Assembly (NCBI RefSeq): GCF_037975245.1 | Contig: NC_092574.1 | Span: forward strand, 21,479,713-21,543,712 | Length of the DNA: 64,000 bases | Source: Apostichopus japonicus | Taxonomy: Eukaryota > Echinodermata > Holothuroidea > Aspidochirotida > Stichopodidae | Direction: 5' to 3' | Shown: positions 23,964-38,500 of the stretch, piece by piece | Layout: every line of letters starts with the position of its first letter | How positions within the stretch are numbered: the stretch's first letter is position 1 | The notes under the pieces: model-generated | What the model was told of the DNA's origin: nothing | The model's database searches: none | What the model saw: the letters and a program-made list of their open reading frames with translations, nothing else | Made by a program: the position numbers and the translations under genes

Positions 23964-24001
<38 letters not shown>

Positions 24002-27000
24002 TGTAATATATGTGCTGTAATTGATATCAAATAGACTGTAAGACATACTTCAAGTAACATGGTATATAACAGATATCATTTTGTAAGCTATGTACGATAC
24101 AATGTGCTGTGCATGATACTAAATACATCGTAAACTATATATTTGATACTGAGTAGTGCAAACGACATACCTGGTATATTTCCTTGTAGTGTTGAATCAG
24201 AAAGCACGCGGTTATTATGACGTCTCGTGTTCTTTCTACATGGGCTACCGCGTCAGCATGAAGGTCCTTATCCTTTTCCGGAGCCAGCCCGCCTTTTGTC
24301 TTCTTTAGAATGTTTGGACCAAAAAGGGTGCCAAGATTCTGAGCATTCATTTTATTTCCACCGACCTTCAACAAAAACGCAAAACAAAAATTAGAACTTT
24401 AAGTCATAATTTAGAAAACGTTTCACAAAACTTAAGAGCGAAAACAAGAGTACGGTAACAAAGAGATTAGGCGGTTTGATATTGAGAGCCGAGAGCACTT
24501 CACCAGTCTTTCCTGTAAACTGTATTTGCTCATAAATAGTCTCTCTCTCTCTCTCTCTGTTCCGTTGAAGAGAAAAGAAGCCATTCCATTGCAAAGAACT
24601 GCTTTTGGGGGTCTGGGGTAGAAATCTTTTTGGAGCTTGAAATATTCCATTTAAAAGTTGGCTTGTTTAGTAATGAGTAAATATACTGACTTACTTTAAT
24701 ACCGCACTTGTGTTTGAAGGGGAGCGGGCACATATCGTTGCACCCTTAGCTCAATTAGGTGTGTGGGGTCCACTCAGCCTTGAAGTCTACCCACGGGAAC
24801 GTGTCATGAAGGATACTTATACACGCTAAATCTTTATACGAACAATGAACTCCCCTCACCCCCTCACCCATCCCTTACCCCTCCTCCACCCACCCCTTAG
24901 CTTGCATTGTGGATACGCTTAGGATGACGTAGACGAAACGGTCACAAATATATTCTGCAGCCAGAAGACCTACACAGAGTATGCATTTCTCTGTCTATTC
25001 ACCCAATAATCTCTTCTTTTTTTTGCTGTCTCAAAGAACGGATTTTCCTTTTTTCGTCATTAAGCATACCTCGTTACCCTGCGAATCGTGGTCCTTCCCG
25101 GCCTCGTCAGCTACTTTGGACAGAAATTTCATCAATGAGAAGAGAACATCACGATGAACCACCGGCAAAAGGCAGGCACCCAATCTTATCGTGGATAACT
25201 TCTCTTCAAAAGTATCAAACTCTGAGGTCAGAAATGGAGAGGCAGGTTTAGAAATATCAGAGCAATGGTTTGGGCAAATAGTAGGGAGGGGAGGGGGAGG
25301 AGGAGGAAGGACCACGTCGAACCTCTTACTCCATCCTGCAAGATGAGTAATGAAGAAAATAAACTGAGTTAATTGAGCGAGTGAGGTTAAAAATGTCGAG
25401 AAGCGACTTTATCAACGTCAGCGAGTTTCGGGGTGTGTAGTATAAACCTATGCTGGCGCATGGAGATAAGCGGGGTTCCCGAGTGTTGAGGGGCGTGGGG
25501 GGGGGGGGGGTTAGTGAATCTGTGAAATGTGCCAAAGGCAAGATATGTAACCGAAAATTATCAACTTGATTCTCGTTTGCAGATTGAATTGCATTAACGG
25601 AAGTATGTGCGGGATAAAAAAAATTGGGCAATTACACAACTTAATTTATGTCCTCTTGGCTCACGTTGCCAAAAATTTACATGGTCTCGGTACGGAAAAT
25701 TTAAAGTAGCTTAACGTTGAAACAAGTAATTGACATATTGAACCATACTACATATTCCTTTCACCGTTATCAGAACCTGCATAAATATATACAAGTTTCA
25801 CCATAAATACCACTGACATTATTTTCTTATTAAGTTCATCTGACAAGACGAAAATTTGATTCAAAGTTCTAGCTTCGGTGAGAAATTTATCTTGTGTGAT
25901 AGGGCAACGGTCAGCAAACTATGGAGCGCGACCCAAACGTGGGTCGCGAATAAAATTGGTAACAGCTAGGACGTGGGGGAGGGGTGGAGGGACACACCCA
26001 CATTGAAAAGTCAATCGACAGTTTTCGTAGCTTGCTGATGTCCATAGTTCAAAATAGCTTTCATGCATTATTGATTCTGAGGGTTGGGGTGGGGGGGGGG
26101 GGTGTCTGATGGATGGTGACTCATTCCTCGTGCAAGTTCCTGCCTGGTTCATGGGTCAAAAATTTCTCGGACTGCTGTTATAGAAAACAGAAGAGAGAAG
26201 TCTAGAGAGTCATTTATATACATCCATGCCACCGTCACGAATTCTAGTCTATTTATTTTGTGCAGACCAGTGCATTTTACACGGACGTGACATTTGGTAT
26301 TTCGCAAAACTAATCAACAGGAGTTAAGACACAGGTGGTTAACTTCAAAATCTCTGACATAAATTCCTCAAGCGACAAACGATCGTTTAGCACCAAATTC
26401 AATGAGCAAATACGGACCGAGTTGACGTTCACTCTTTGTTATTTCAATCCATTGAAATCGGGTGTACCGTGTGTGTTGCTTGTTAAAGTCTGCCATTTAT
26501 TTGTCTCTTTTGTCCGTTGAGGATTTTTTTTGTGAGAAAAATGAGAATACCAAAGTTCATAAGCGTTTTTCTCTCTTTTTTTTTATCCTGCACGTTTTTT
26601 TGGGGGGTTAATTTTGTCATCTGAGGTATTACACAGATAGTGACATATCCAGTCCTAACGAGGAGAGTGGGGTGGGGAGGGAGTAGGTCCAGAGGGTAAA
26701 CAGCTCGAGGGGGGGGGTAACAGTTGCAATGACGTCAGAAACGTCATGATATAAATATGACCGCCATATAACGCTATCGTGATCATAAAGACGAAAACGC
26801 GGTACGTTTACCTCCGATGTAAAAGTTTCCCAATCGTGAGGTTTTCGTAAAATTTCTGACAGAAAGATAAATGCAGTCCTTTTTTTTAACTAGTTAACTA
26901 TTCATAACAGAAAATCACCATAAGTCAATAATGCCTATATAAATTGCACCGTAAACCTACTTAGGCCTTGGATTTATAATCGCGACCAGACCAGGCATAG

Positions 27001-30000
27001 TTATGTAAAGTCGAAATTTTGACACTCACTCACGTGACTCGGAAGTCATAATCATATACGGTTGCATTCTCGGTGATCCACTCTTAACCCTATAGGGTTA
27101 AGAGTGGATCCACTCTTAACCCTATAGGGTTAAGAGTGGATCAAGTTGTTTGAGTTTCGTGCCCGGGTTCCATCCAGGGTGACTTTATCTTAAAACGCGT
27201 TAACGACGCCGACCATGACTATAATGCAACCACAGCTTGAATCAAGTTTATCAAACCTATATTGAGCATAGGCCTATACCCTAAAACAAATTTGTCCTTG
27301 ATCAAACTAAGGAATCTTTCTATATTTATCATCAACTGAAAATCAACGAGCCCGTGATAATAAATTTTAAGTCAGTTCTCAATGTTGCCCAGACACTTAA
27401 ATCACACGTAAAGAGCAAATCGGAAAAAAAAGTTCGACACATTTCTTGCGAAAGGATTACACGAATCATAAATGTTTTGGAACCTTAAACTCACTTGTTA
27501 AACTGGTGAAGATGTTGTAAAGGTCACGTGTCAGTAATGGTTCGGGTAGATCCCGGAAGTACTCTTTCAATAGCGCCCCCACATCATGCGGCGATTGATC
27601 ACGTGTGAAGATAACGACTTCACCTTTATCGTAAGATTCCCGGATCTGAAACAAAGGAAGAACAAAGAAGAATAACAAATAATAGCATTTGTTTTTTGTG
27701 TTTTCAATCAGATTAATGAAGGCAATTTACACTTCTCACATCAGAACGGTATTTTACTTCATAGCAACAGATGATACCCAGGGGGATTATTTCCAAAACA
27801 TTTCGATAAACTAAATTTACAAAACTCAACATTCGTCCTTAGCTTGTTTCTGGTAATCAATGGTAATGAATGTCATCAATATGCTAATGTTTTGCTTCTC
27901 AACATTGTGCAAGTCGCAATCGTTATATTTGAATAGTATTACGTTTGGTCTCTGCGGTTGAACTGTATGTATTGATAATGTTATGTACATATTAAAACTA
28001 AAGATAAGAAAATAATAAATTGTTAGGCAATGATTGAGTTGTATTGTAATACTAAAGAACTCACAAAATTATCATGTCTACTTGTATAAATGTCAAATGA
28101 GTCGATAAAAGAGATGAATGAAAAATGTTAATTCCCAGCTTTATGCGTGATGAATAACACATTCGAATAATGGATGAGAAAATATTGTGATGGTTGTACA
28201 GTGTGATTGTATGTTAATCGAGGCTGGCGTTCTGTACAATTTCGTAGACTTACCCATATATTTATGTTCTGATTTACTACGATAATATCGCTTTTCTTTC
28301 AAAGGGGAGTGAACGAAGTGGCGGGGGACAAATTTCTCATGAATTTCTAATATTATAAGTAACTATGAATGTCTTTAAACATAAATTGCAAAATTATGGA
28401 ATATACTGGAATGAATGAATGAATGCGTGAATGAATTTATGAAGATATGGATGTATGGGCTGGAACCTGGATGGGTGGAAGATGGATGGATTGATGGGCG
28501 GGTGGGTGGATAGATGGATATCATGGATGAATGATTGTATGAATAAATGGGTAAATGAATGAATGGACGAATGAATGTATGTATGAATGAGTGAACCCGA
28601 AATCAAACGTGGCTTATTAATTCCTTGCCACATTTTGCAGTACATGAGAACATTCAATTCAAACTGTACAAAGATAGTATGTTGCTGAATAGGTTGGATC
28701 CACATACTAAGTGGGAAGTTAATCCAAGTTTTGCTCTTGAAGTTAATGTGATTACAAGCTTTTGCCGGCTATGACCTCACATGACATTTGACCCCACAGA
28801 AAACAATAGGGATCATGTATTCAATCAGGTGCATACGTACTATACACCAGGAAGCAAATCTTTCTGACTTCTCCCCGTCCGTCATTCCTCCTTAAACCCC
28901 CAAACCAACCAAAATTCGCCCCTGCCTATATATTACCCGCATAGTTTCAACTTGCTCGTGTTGATCAAACTTGTTTCCATTTTAGTCAAATCATAAATTA
29001 ATCAGATGCTTCAAACGTCAAGCTGGGATGATTTATCGATTTCGGCAACATGCATAGCCTTTGCAACGAGTTGTTTGTGCTGATGTAGACTCCTTTTGAT
29101 GTATACTTTCTATTCGTTATGTACGGTGATGAATGGAAGTCTCTTAGGATGGAGTATCGACTTATTGCCTAAACACAAAAGACGCTTCCTTGTCTCCGGA
29201 ACTTAAAACCACTTCAATGAAAAATGTCAGAAGGAAGCAGACGAAAGGCATGCATATACATATATAGTGTAGATGTAAGCTGTATAGTTCAGTATACACT
29301 AAGTACATAGTTCGTAAAGCCGGTAGTTATACGAGGATATATAGCCTATATGTGTAAGTTTCAGCTAAATATAAATAATTAATGTTTGAACAGTTTCAGA
29401 GTAGTGTACCGGATTACCACAGTTAGCATTTGGCTGTCATCATTTGCGTGGCATGTGTGTGACAAATTTTGTACATCGGACACTGGGAGGTTTATACATC
29501 TAATAAGCGGTATGTAGTGTGTATGGAGTCTTTTCTGTGGTATCCTACTAGAGAAACCGTAACATCTAGACAGGCCTTGAAATGGTAAGTTATTCCAATA
29601 ACAGAAATAATGTATGTAAACACGTTTCTTGACTAAAACCTGAAAAACGTTGCAATTTTAACATTCATGTTTAATCCTGTCTCCAAAGTTGTTAATTTAA
29701 TATCACGTTGATTTAGTACATGGCCGGGAATTGGTCTAATCTCCAAGAAATGAAAATCTGGTGATTCTATTTTTGATTAGGGTAGTGATTTTGGCTTACG
29801 TGAAAGGTATCCTGTTCAAATAGAATATTGCATTACAGGTGCATCGTAATTTCAACGTGACTATTTACATTAATGAACATTCCCATGAGCAATGCTGTCT
29901 GCGTCCATGCATTACACCAGCTTTACATGTTATAATGCGCTAACGCGTTACATAACAACCCCCCCCCCAACTCCCAGTCCCCCACCCCATCCTGTTGGCA

Positions 30001-33000
30001 TTTCTTTTATAGTTACGTGCCACACAAATAAATTAATAATAATAACGACCCTTTCCATACGGCGATTTATGTAAAATACCTTGTAAAATCCTCACCACCA
30101 TCCTTTTTTACACAGGCCGACATGTTCAAATAGACCGGTGGCAGTACCATTAGCATTCACGTGACCAAAGATTTACGTGATCTATACAATTCCTTGAAAA
30201 TTAGCTTAGGGTTATTACAGCTGTAGTACACAATATACACAGGCGAGCTAGGCCTAGATATTACATAGGAAAACAACAGGACAGACCTACTACATAATCA
30301 TAATATACATAATCACAATGTCGATTTAACTCTTTAAAATAATGAGTGATTTCACTCTTCAGAACTGACGATTTGATAGAAAGCACTATAAGGAGAAGTG
30401 TGACTTTTCATTCATTTTAAAGGGTGATTATCTTTGGCTTTCACAAAGCGTGAATTCTCAGTTTTTAGAAGTGAATAGTGTAAGTGCCATGTAGAGGTAT
30501 AGGCCTTAGTGTGGTGAGTTTGAAAGGAGAAAGAAATTTTTGGCTAGAACAGTAGAATTCGAAATGGTGACGTCATAAATATATAAGTCACGTGCTTTTA
30601 CCGACTTGAGTAATCCTATCCAATCTAAATTTGTGGTGGGGCTAATTCACAACGTTTTTTTGCGGGTGTTGGGGGGGGGGTAGGGGTGGCCAAATACCCT
30701 GCTCAGTAACTTGAGATAATTCCATGGTTTCACTGGATCATACAACCCAGATAGCGACGGGGAGGGGATTTTAAGGAAAATTCGGCTTTTAAGTATCCGT
30801 CGCCATCAACTTGTGTGTAAATATGGGCCAGTCGGTACAGTTAGACTTAAAAATTTCAGAGGGTGCTGACAAATCTTGGAAAATATTCTAAGCATGACAA
30901 AATTTCATTCAGTTCCTATGTATCGTTTCCGAGTTGACGTGTTTTGTAACAAAAGTGAACTTGAAGCAAACAGTTGTGATGTCATATGTGCACATTGACA
31001 GTAAAGTACTTGTTTCGTTTCATTCTTCAAAATTAAATTAACATACATTAACACATGAATACGCTACAGTCATTAACATATTCATAGCTTCACGTCTCCT
31101 AAACCAAAATTGGAACTCTGTCCAATTCTTGGTCAAAACAATATAGTGAAAGTAAAAGAGGAAAGCAAAACATTTTTTTGCCGTCAGTGTGTATTGATGA
31201 CATCACACCTGTCTACCTATTACGTAATATCCGGAAATCGCAATGTAGCAGTCACATGCAAATTCCACTAGGATGCCCAGAATATATGTTCTCCTTGCAT
31301 TTGTCAAAAATCAATTTCCATCTGGACTATTTTTTCATTAAAAATTCATGAGATCACGGGATTCGAATCGCGTTCCAGCGAAGAATTCATTTGATCTATC
31401 AAAATGTGTTTACGTCTGTCAAATGTCTCCAATATATAAAATGGAGATGACCGAGAAAGAAAGAGATTTTACGAATCGTAAATTGCCAACCGCCAACAAA
31501 GTTGCAATTATATTTATAAAAACAAAAGTATGTAGATAATCCTGATGTATTCATCCAATGTTTTTTTCTTCTATCAATTTGCAGCTTAAAGAAAACGCAG
31601 CAGTCGTAAACAGAATAATCAAGCTTGGTTCACCGGTTTTCATCATTTGGTATAGTTCTGGTGGGATTTAGATCCCTTGCATCGAAATATCTGTAAAACA
31701 CAATTAGTTTTTATAAAATGGCACGTTTTACATCGCTGGAACTTGGGCATCTTTTTATTTTCAGTTTAGTTGGGTTCAACATAATTGTCCTTTGTATGAA
31801 CTTCGCAGCTGTTTCTAAGCACCAAGGATTTAGGAAATTGCAAAATGTTTGGAAGACTGGCGATGTAAACGGCCAGGGGAAAAACGTTCGACAAGAAAGA
31901 ACCAAAATCTCGCGATGGGAGAACCATAGAGATGAGCAGAACCGGAATATTAAATGGAGTGACATTAAAGACAAGCATAAATCACTACCTGCGCAGAATA
32001 AAATGCGCGCAACGCTGTCGAGTTTACGCGAGTACACTTCGAGCTTTCTACGGCAAGCAAGACTTTTGCAGATGGAGGACGACATGTTCCGTTACAAGTC
32101 TGTGACCAACGAAGGTGACGTCGGAAAGCTGAACAGGCTCATTGCTGACGTCATGATGACGAATAAAACAATCCATATCGGTGTAATTGGAGGCTCACAA
32201 TCCAGTGCAAGTCTCTGTGATGCTAATAATTGTCTGTATATTGAGTTAGTGGTGAGTTGGTTGAGGACCGTGCTTGGCGTTAATGTAATATTACACAACG
32301 CCGCCCTGCCTCTTGCCAGTAGCGCTTACTTCTCCTGGTGTCTCCATCCTCATCTCGACGCATCCAAAATGGATATCATAATCTGGGAGTTATCGGTCGA
32401 GGATTTTCTATTTAAAGAGCTTTTAACTAAAAACCGGTATACTAACCCCGGCCAGTTGCAGGAAGAGCTCACTCGAAGATTGCTGTCACTTCCTAATGAC
32501 CCTTACATCATATACTTCAATTTCCTTTCCGTGGAAGACATGAAAAATCGGGACTGTCTCAATTCGGAACATATTTCAGGTAAAATATTAGCCCGTCACT
32601 ACAATATTACAAACATAAGCTGGGGAACGGCTGTCTGTTCTAGAATTTCTAGACGAACTGGATTTATGACTAATGAACTTATACATGCAGATCAACTCCT
32701 TAGCAAGACTACTCATCAACAGGCGTCTCTCTTCATGATTAATTTCTTCAAGAAGAAAATCGAAAAAGTAGCTCTCACTGAATTTCAAAAAGCACAAACA
32801 GATGTGAGGTACATACGGGGATTAATTAAATTACATGACGTTTTTCTACAGAACTCAAAGGCAAGTAATAAAGCGGCTGAAACAAGTCTACGGAGATCCT
32901 ATAATTCCAAGCAATCGACGAGCTTGCCCAATCCTCGTTGGACTGCAAAGTGGTTGACACAATCCCAATGTTGGCCCGCCTCGACCCCTCAGTTCGTACC

Positions 33001-35540
33001 CGATTCTAAACTTTCCTTCCCGAAGAATGGTGGATGGGAGACCATATTCTCTGACCGCGAAAACTGGTACACTAGCACCGGTAGCACACAGATACTAGAA
33101 TTCCCTTTACGAATTGAGAGAAAACTGAATCAGACGGCAATTATCTCAATAGTAACCGTCGTCTGCGGATATTGTGGCCAGGCGTTGGTGTTTTTAGATG
33201 GTGACGTTAAAAAATCAAAGCTTCTTTATGGTACCTGGTCGACACATGCATTTAGAATTGACGAAATATTTGAGAAAATCGATCCAGGTGACCATACCCT
33301 CTTTATTTCTAGTTTAGAAGAAAAACCGTACAAATTGGCGGCGGTAATGGTAGGATACAGAACTTTAGATGATATGGAAAAGAATGAGACAACTTCATTC
33401 AAAATTGTCAAAGATAAACTTTAATGAAAAGTATAGTCCAGCTGACTTGTAAACAAGAATGCACACACTGTTAGGCGGTGTCTGCAGTACATGTCATCTA
33501 TAAGTAGTGATATATATGGCCCTGCCTTCACCATAACGCTTTCTCCAGTTTTACATGACGTCCCATACTGTGCATGCATGTAACTCAATGCAAAGACCAT
33601 GATACCAAATTTAAAATACACGGCTTTTACTGTACGATATGTTTTTGATTCTTTTTTGCCTTTTTTTATATTTTTTATAACGAGGAGGAGGGTGATACGA
33701 ATTATTTACATTCTCTAGAGGGCGGCAGATATGTTCGATAATTTCCGACATGGACCCTAATTTTATCAAACTATGGCTGGGCATGACTTTTATAAAATAA
33801 AAAAAAACAATATCCACGTCGAATCGCATTCACGACATCCAGAACTTTTAAGAATTGTGACCATTGTTGTATTGTTTACAAATGATGCATCTAAATTTAC
33901 CAAGTACGGAATTTGTCGATTCAAGTTTTGCAAAGTGCAGTTGTCGTGTTTACAAGTTGAACGCTTGACCTCCACCAATATCATTAGAGATATTTTCCTT
34001 ATCAGGCGGGATCTACGTAATAAATATGAAGTACAGTCAAGCAAGGTTTTTAGATTTTGACCTCCATCTTGGTATTGTTTACTAAGATGCATCTAAATCT
34101 CAATTACGGAAGTTTGTCGATCCAAGCAATCTCCAAACCTCTTGACATCCACCAACTTCAATAGAGTTCATGAACCCAACTTGCAGATACAGTTATCATG
34201 TTTACAATAATTTCGGGGTTTGACCTGTTGACCTCAAATGATCTTTGACCTAAACTAATTTCAATAGAGAATCTTGCACTCATCAAGTGGGACTTACATA
34301 TACTAACGATGACGAACGTTCAAGCATTACTTTGGTAGTTATTCTGTTTTTCACTAGGTTTTCAGACTTTGCACCTCTGCTGTCTCAAATGACCTTTGAC
34401 CTTTCGAAATATCGTACGGGTATTTTACTCGTCGAGGGGGAGGGGGTATACATACCACGTATGTGATTCAACCAATATGCACTTACAGTATTGAGTAATC
34501 GTATTTACAATGTATTCAGACTTTGTCGTCTGTTGACCCCAAATGACCTTTCACCTCCACCAAATTTCACTACTTGTTCTTGTTCCTAGGAGGTACCTTA
34601 TACCAAGTATAACTTCAAACGGGACGTACTTTTTTTACTTAAAGTGTCTATAAACTTGGGCGTTGTGTTTACTTAATTATCAAAAATCTGAGGAAGACCT
34701 ATATTTTCTTTCAATTTTTGAATTTCTTGGAGGTGTCATATTGACAAAGGATGACACTCCCATCCGATCCCTTAGCTCTCTTTGCTTCATCAATGTCCCC
34801 TCCCTAATCCCACCCCCCCCCCCCAAGAATAAAAACACAAGGGGGTTATTGAGCTGTTACCACGCAAACAGATTATTAATAGCATATCATGTCGAGTTCA
34901 AAAAATTCTAACTAATTATGGAAGACAAGTTTTTGCTACGTTTTCGCTGCCGCTTTGAAAGTCAAGTTGGGGCACTTAAGTACCATCTATAGAGTGGCAA
35001 CTCTTTAAATGTCATTGACTTAAAGAAAACATTCTTGACCATACCTGTCTAACTCGCTTCTTTGACCCACTCACTCGAAAGATACCCTCTGTTCTCAAGC
35101 CATAAGCTTCAATGAATCGAAAGCAGGCGGACACCACGCGGGGAATTTTCAGATCGGCATTTGGCGCCAAGCTAGCCCTTCGTGCCCGTCGGTGACTCTC
35201 GTTGACTGTACTTGATAGTGATAGCGCCTCCAGCAAAGCAGTAGACGAATCCGAGGATTTCCTGGACAGCTGCGGTGACTGTAGAACAAATAAGAAATAG
35301 AAAGGAATAGACTAAATAGAGATACATAACAACAAGAACTTACAAGAAAGATAGACGAATTATAACCTCTGCGGACGATTCTGTGGAGAATGATATTCCA
35401 TACAGCGAACGAGAAATATATAGGCCTACATGATATTTAAGGACATATTATTTAGAATGGTATTATCATTAGAAAATAACCACAACAGACTGAACATAAA
35501 GCATCGATCGTTATTTTTTTTTAATATATGCTTGTCGCAA

Positions 35541-35587
<47 letters not shown>

Positions 35588-38500
35588 AATTATAATGATA
35601 ATAATATAATGGTATAATGATAATAATAATAACGTATTTCAGTGCAAGCATTTGTGACATGATTTTGATGCAGGTTTTAGCGAGGAGGGTGTGGGGGGGG
35701 GGGGGGCTCGATCGCAAAACTGTCAACTGGGTAATATGTCACTCAAAAGAAGATTGTTATTGTTGGAACAAAGACGTAATTGAAAAAAATCGTCAGTATT
35801 TAAAGAAACACATTTCATAAGATATCAATATTGCTAACTCTTCCTTCATAGTATATGAGATATGAAAGTTGAATTGTCAAACTAACTATTTATGACCATC
35901 ATCATTGTTATGGTAGTTTATAAAACCAAATAGCATCTGAAAATGTTACTCGAAAAATCTGCCTTAATTAGAGATGTTGCATTACTAACAATGATAACAA
36001 TTTATAACAATAATAACTTACAATAACGTCATGTCAAACAAGTCATGAATGGACACGTGAACTCGTTTGTATGGATGTCAATGTCATATATTTATTTTTA
36101 TCACTTGTACACAAAATGAAAGTATTACTATGAAAAGTGGTACGAATTATAAAAGAAAAGAAATAAAGTCAAAACTATTGACAACAAGTACAAGTATTAA
36201 AAAATCAAAATGGTCAAAATGTTTGAAATGTTCTTCGTTACTATTTGAAATGACACTTGACGATAAAACAAACTAATCAAGGACACTGTTGAACGCATTG
36301 TAGTATGAGCAGATGTAATAGTATCAAGAATTTATCAAACTAAAATCCCAGAAAAATAGAGAAGAAGTTAATTCGACAAGTTGACTATAGATAATCCTGT
36401 TCTATTTCCTTCAGATATAGGCTAAGCTAATGATCTCATTGTAAGCAATGTGGAATAAAACGTGGATTAAGGCATGGATTAAGGTATGTATTAAGGTGTG
36501 AATTGTTCATGATAGTGGAGATTTGAGGAGACTGCTAAAATACGATACTGTTACATTATATGCCTAGACTATATATATGTATTATGTATACAGATGTAAT
36601 TAACATACTAGGCATCAAGTGATAAACTACACGTGCATATAGGTCGATATAATGGCGGCTTTCGAGTATGAAACGGATTATGACAGCTAATACTTTCCAT
36701 CTTACTTACACTCTCCGGGATATGACATGAGATTTGTAATTAAGGGGTGATCGGGGGGTGAACATGGGGGAGGTGATGGTACAAGAGGCGGTTGATTCAC
36801 TTACTCTTAGTAACCCACTTCTACATCTTCTCGCTCGCTGGATATCCTGGGTGAAAAGTACATGGCACTATAGGATTGAGATCTAACAATGGCAGAGGCG
36901 AGTTTAGATTACACAATAAGCTCGCACGGAGATGGGTGATATGTACCCACAGTTTAATGACGTCATCAACACTGTGAGGGTTCATCAATACTTAATATAG
37001 GATAACCTCATCAATTATATTGAAGGATACATTTTAAAGGGACGCTGAAACCTGACTCAATTTCCAGGTGGAGGTGGAGGAGGGGGACTGGGACAGGGAC
37101 AGGGGGTATAAATGGCCGTACGGAACGATCAAGATACCCCAACGTTATATGGCTATTGTCGTTAATTCTAATACAATGGGATCAAGGAACATGGCTTGAT
37201 TTGCTAAAAGAAAACAAGAGAACTCCTTCCATAACCGAGTAACATCTTTCAATGATTTTCTATATGTATAGCATTCTGTTGTTATTTTCAACACTGCAGA
37301 AAGCCTCTGAAACTATATGTGCATATAGCTTGAAGACAATGCGTTCAGAACGAATAAAGAGAACCGCGAGTGTTTTATAAAGTGTTTATCATTTATATAT
37401 AGTGTTTATTTATATAGTGGTTCTCGAACGAAGGTACCCCCATGTAACCATGGTGATCTTGATTCATTCATTATTAGAGAGACACGATTCAACGACCAAT
37501 TCTATTTATTTTTTTATTTTTTATGTCATCTGACCACTCGCCATTCGATCTGTTCTCTGATCACAGCATACCCGTTAACTTCACACAACACATAAAATAG
37601 GTATGTAAAGTTCTTTGATCATCACCATGGCTACTTCCGACGCCACAACCAGCACTAAATATATATTGTATTCTGATTGGATCACGATTCACGAAGCAAA
37701 CACCTAAAGAAGGAACTGTTTGCAAATGCTACCATGCATGGTCACTAGCATTTGCAAACGGTTCCTTGTTAAGCATATACCACAATCATAGTAGCGTAGG
37801 CCCATACATCCGCCCAATAGCTCAGCCATCGGGGTGGAGGGGGGGGGGAGTATCCAAAATGTCCATCAGAATGCAGACAAAGTTGGTTTCTTGTCAACGC
37901 TCTGCTTAGGCCTACCACAATTTAACAGCATGCCCTACCAGGCCTAGCCTACTTTGTATATATATCAAGCAGTGCTGAAGATGTACAAACTGACAGTAAG
38001 TGATGAGACCAAATTATCAATAACTTGAGTTAATCTGGTTGAAGCGGAAGTGTAAGTTATGATACGAATTCAGCTGCTTTATGGAATTTCAGCTTCAGTT
38101 ATATCATAAATGGTCTCAGCATGTTTACGAGTAACAAGGTTCACCTGTCATCTACATGTTAATAAGCATGCAAACACGTCTGTCTGTTGTGAACGTGTTG
38201 AAGGGCACGTGTCAATGGTGTAACTTGGTTTGAAACATGAATGCTGAATAGAGTCTACACCCTCCCTCGAGTTATCAACAATGGTTGACATTAAAGTTCA
38301 TTAAATGCAACAAAATCGAACTTTGCACATTTCATGCTCTAATTCCTTTCACGGGGTTGGAAATGTCACATTCCGCGACCAGGTGCTTTAAAGAAACAGT
38401 CCGGTGACTGCATGGGGTAGATTGCTGTAAGTTTTCAACTTAAGTTTAAAAACAACATCCTCATAGCATCATCTTGCATCGCGCAGATATATTATTTTTT

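Larger units (their letters stand above)
27646..35044. other. RhoGAP intron that hosts the nested gene
   Basis: Contains a tetranucleotide-like array (28400-28600), the single-exon gene 31718-33424 on the opposite strand, and DR1-bearing repeats (33925-34620). 28600-31560 holds nothing else I can support. Confidence 0.6.

Noticed and set aside
25910-26130. hAT-like terminus (gcgacccaaacgtgggtcgcg region)
   Set aside because: Only one end resembles a hAT terminus; no matching second end or duplication could be found.
31711-31717. TATA box for the nested gene
   Set aside because: It touches the ATG, leaving no room for a transcription start site.
35541-35726. Minus-strand 71-codon Tyr/Ile-rich frame
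   Set aside because: Product of the TA/TAA microsatellite.
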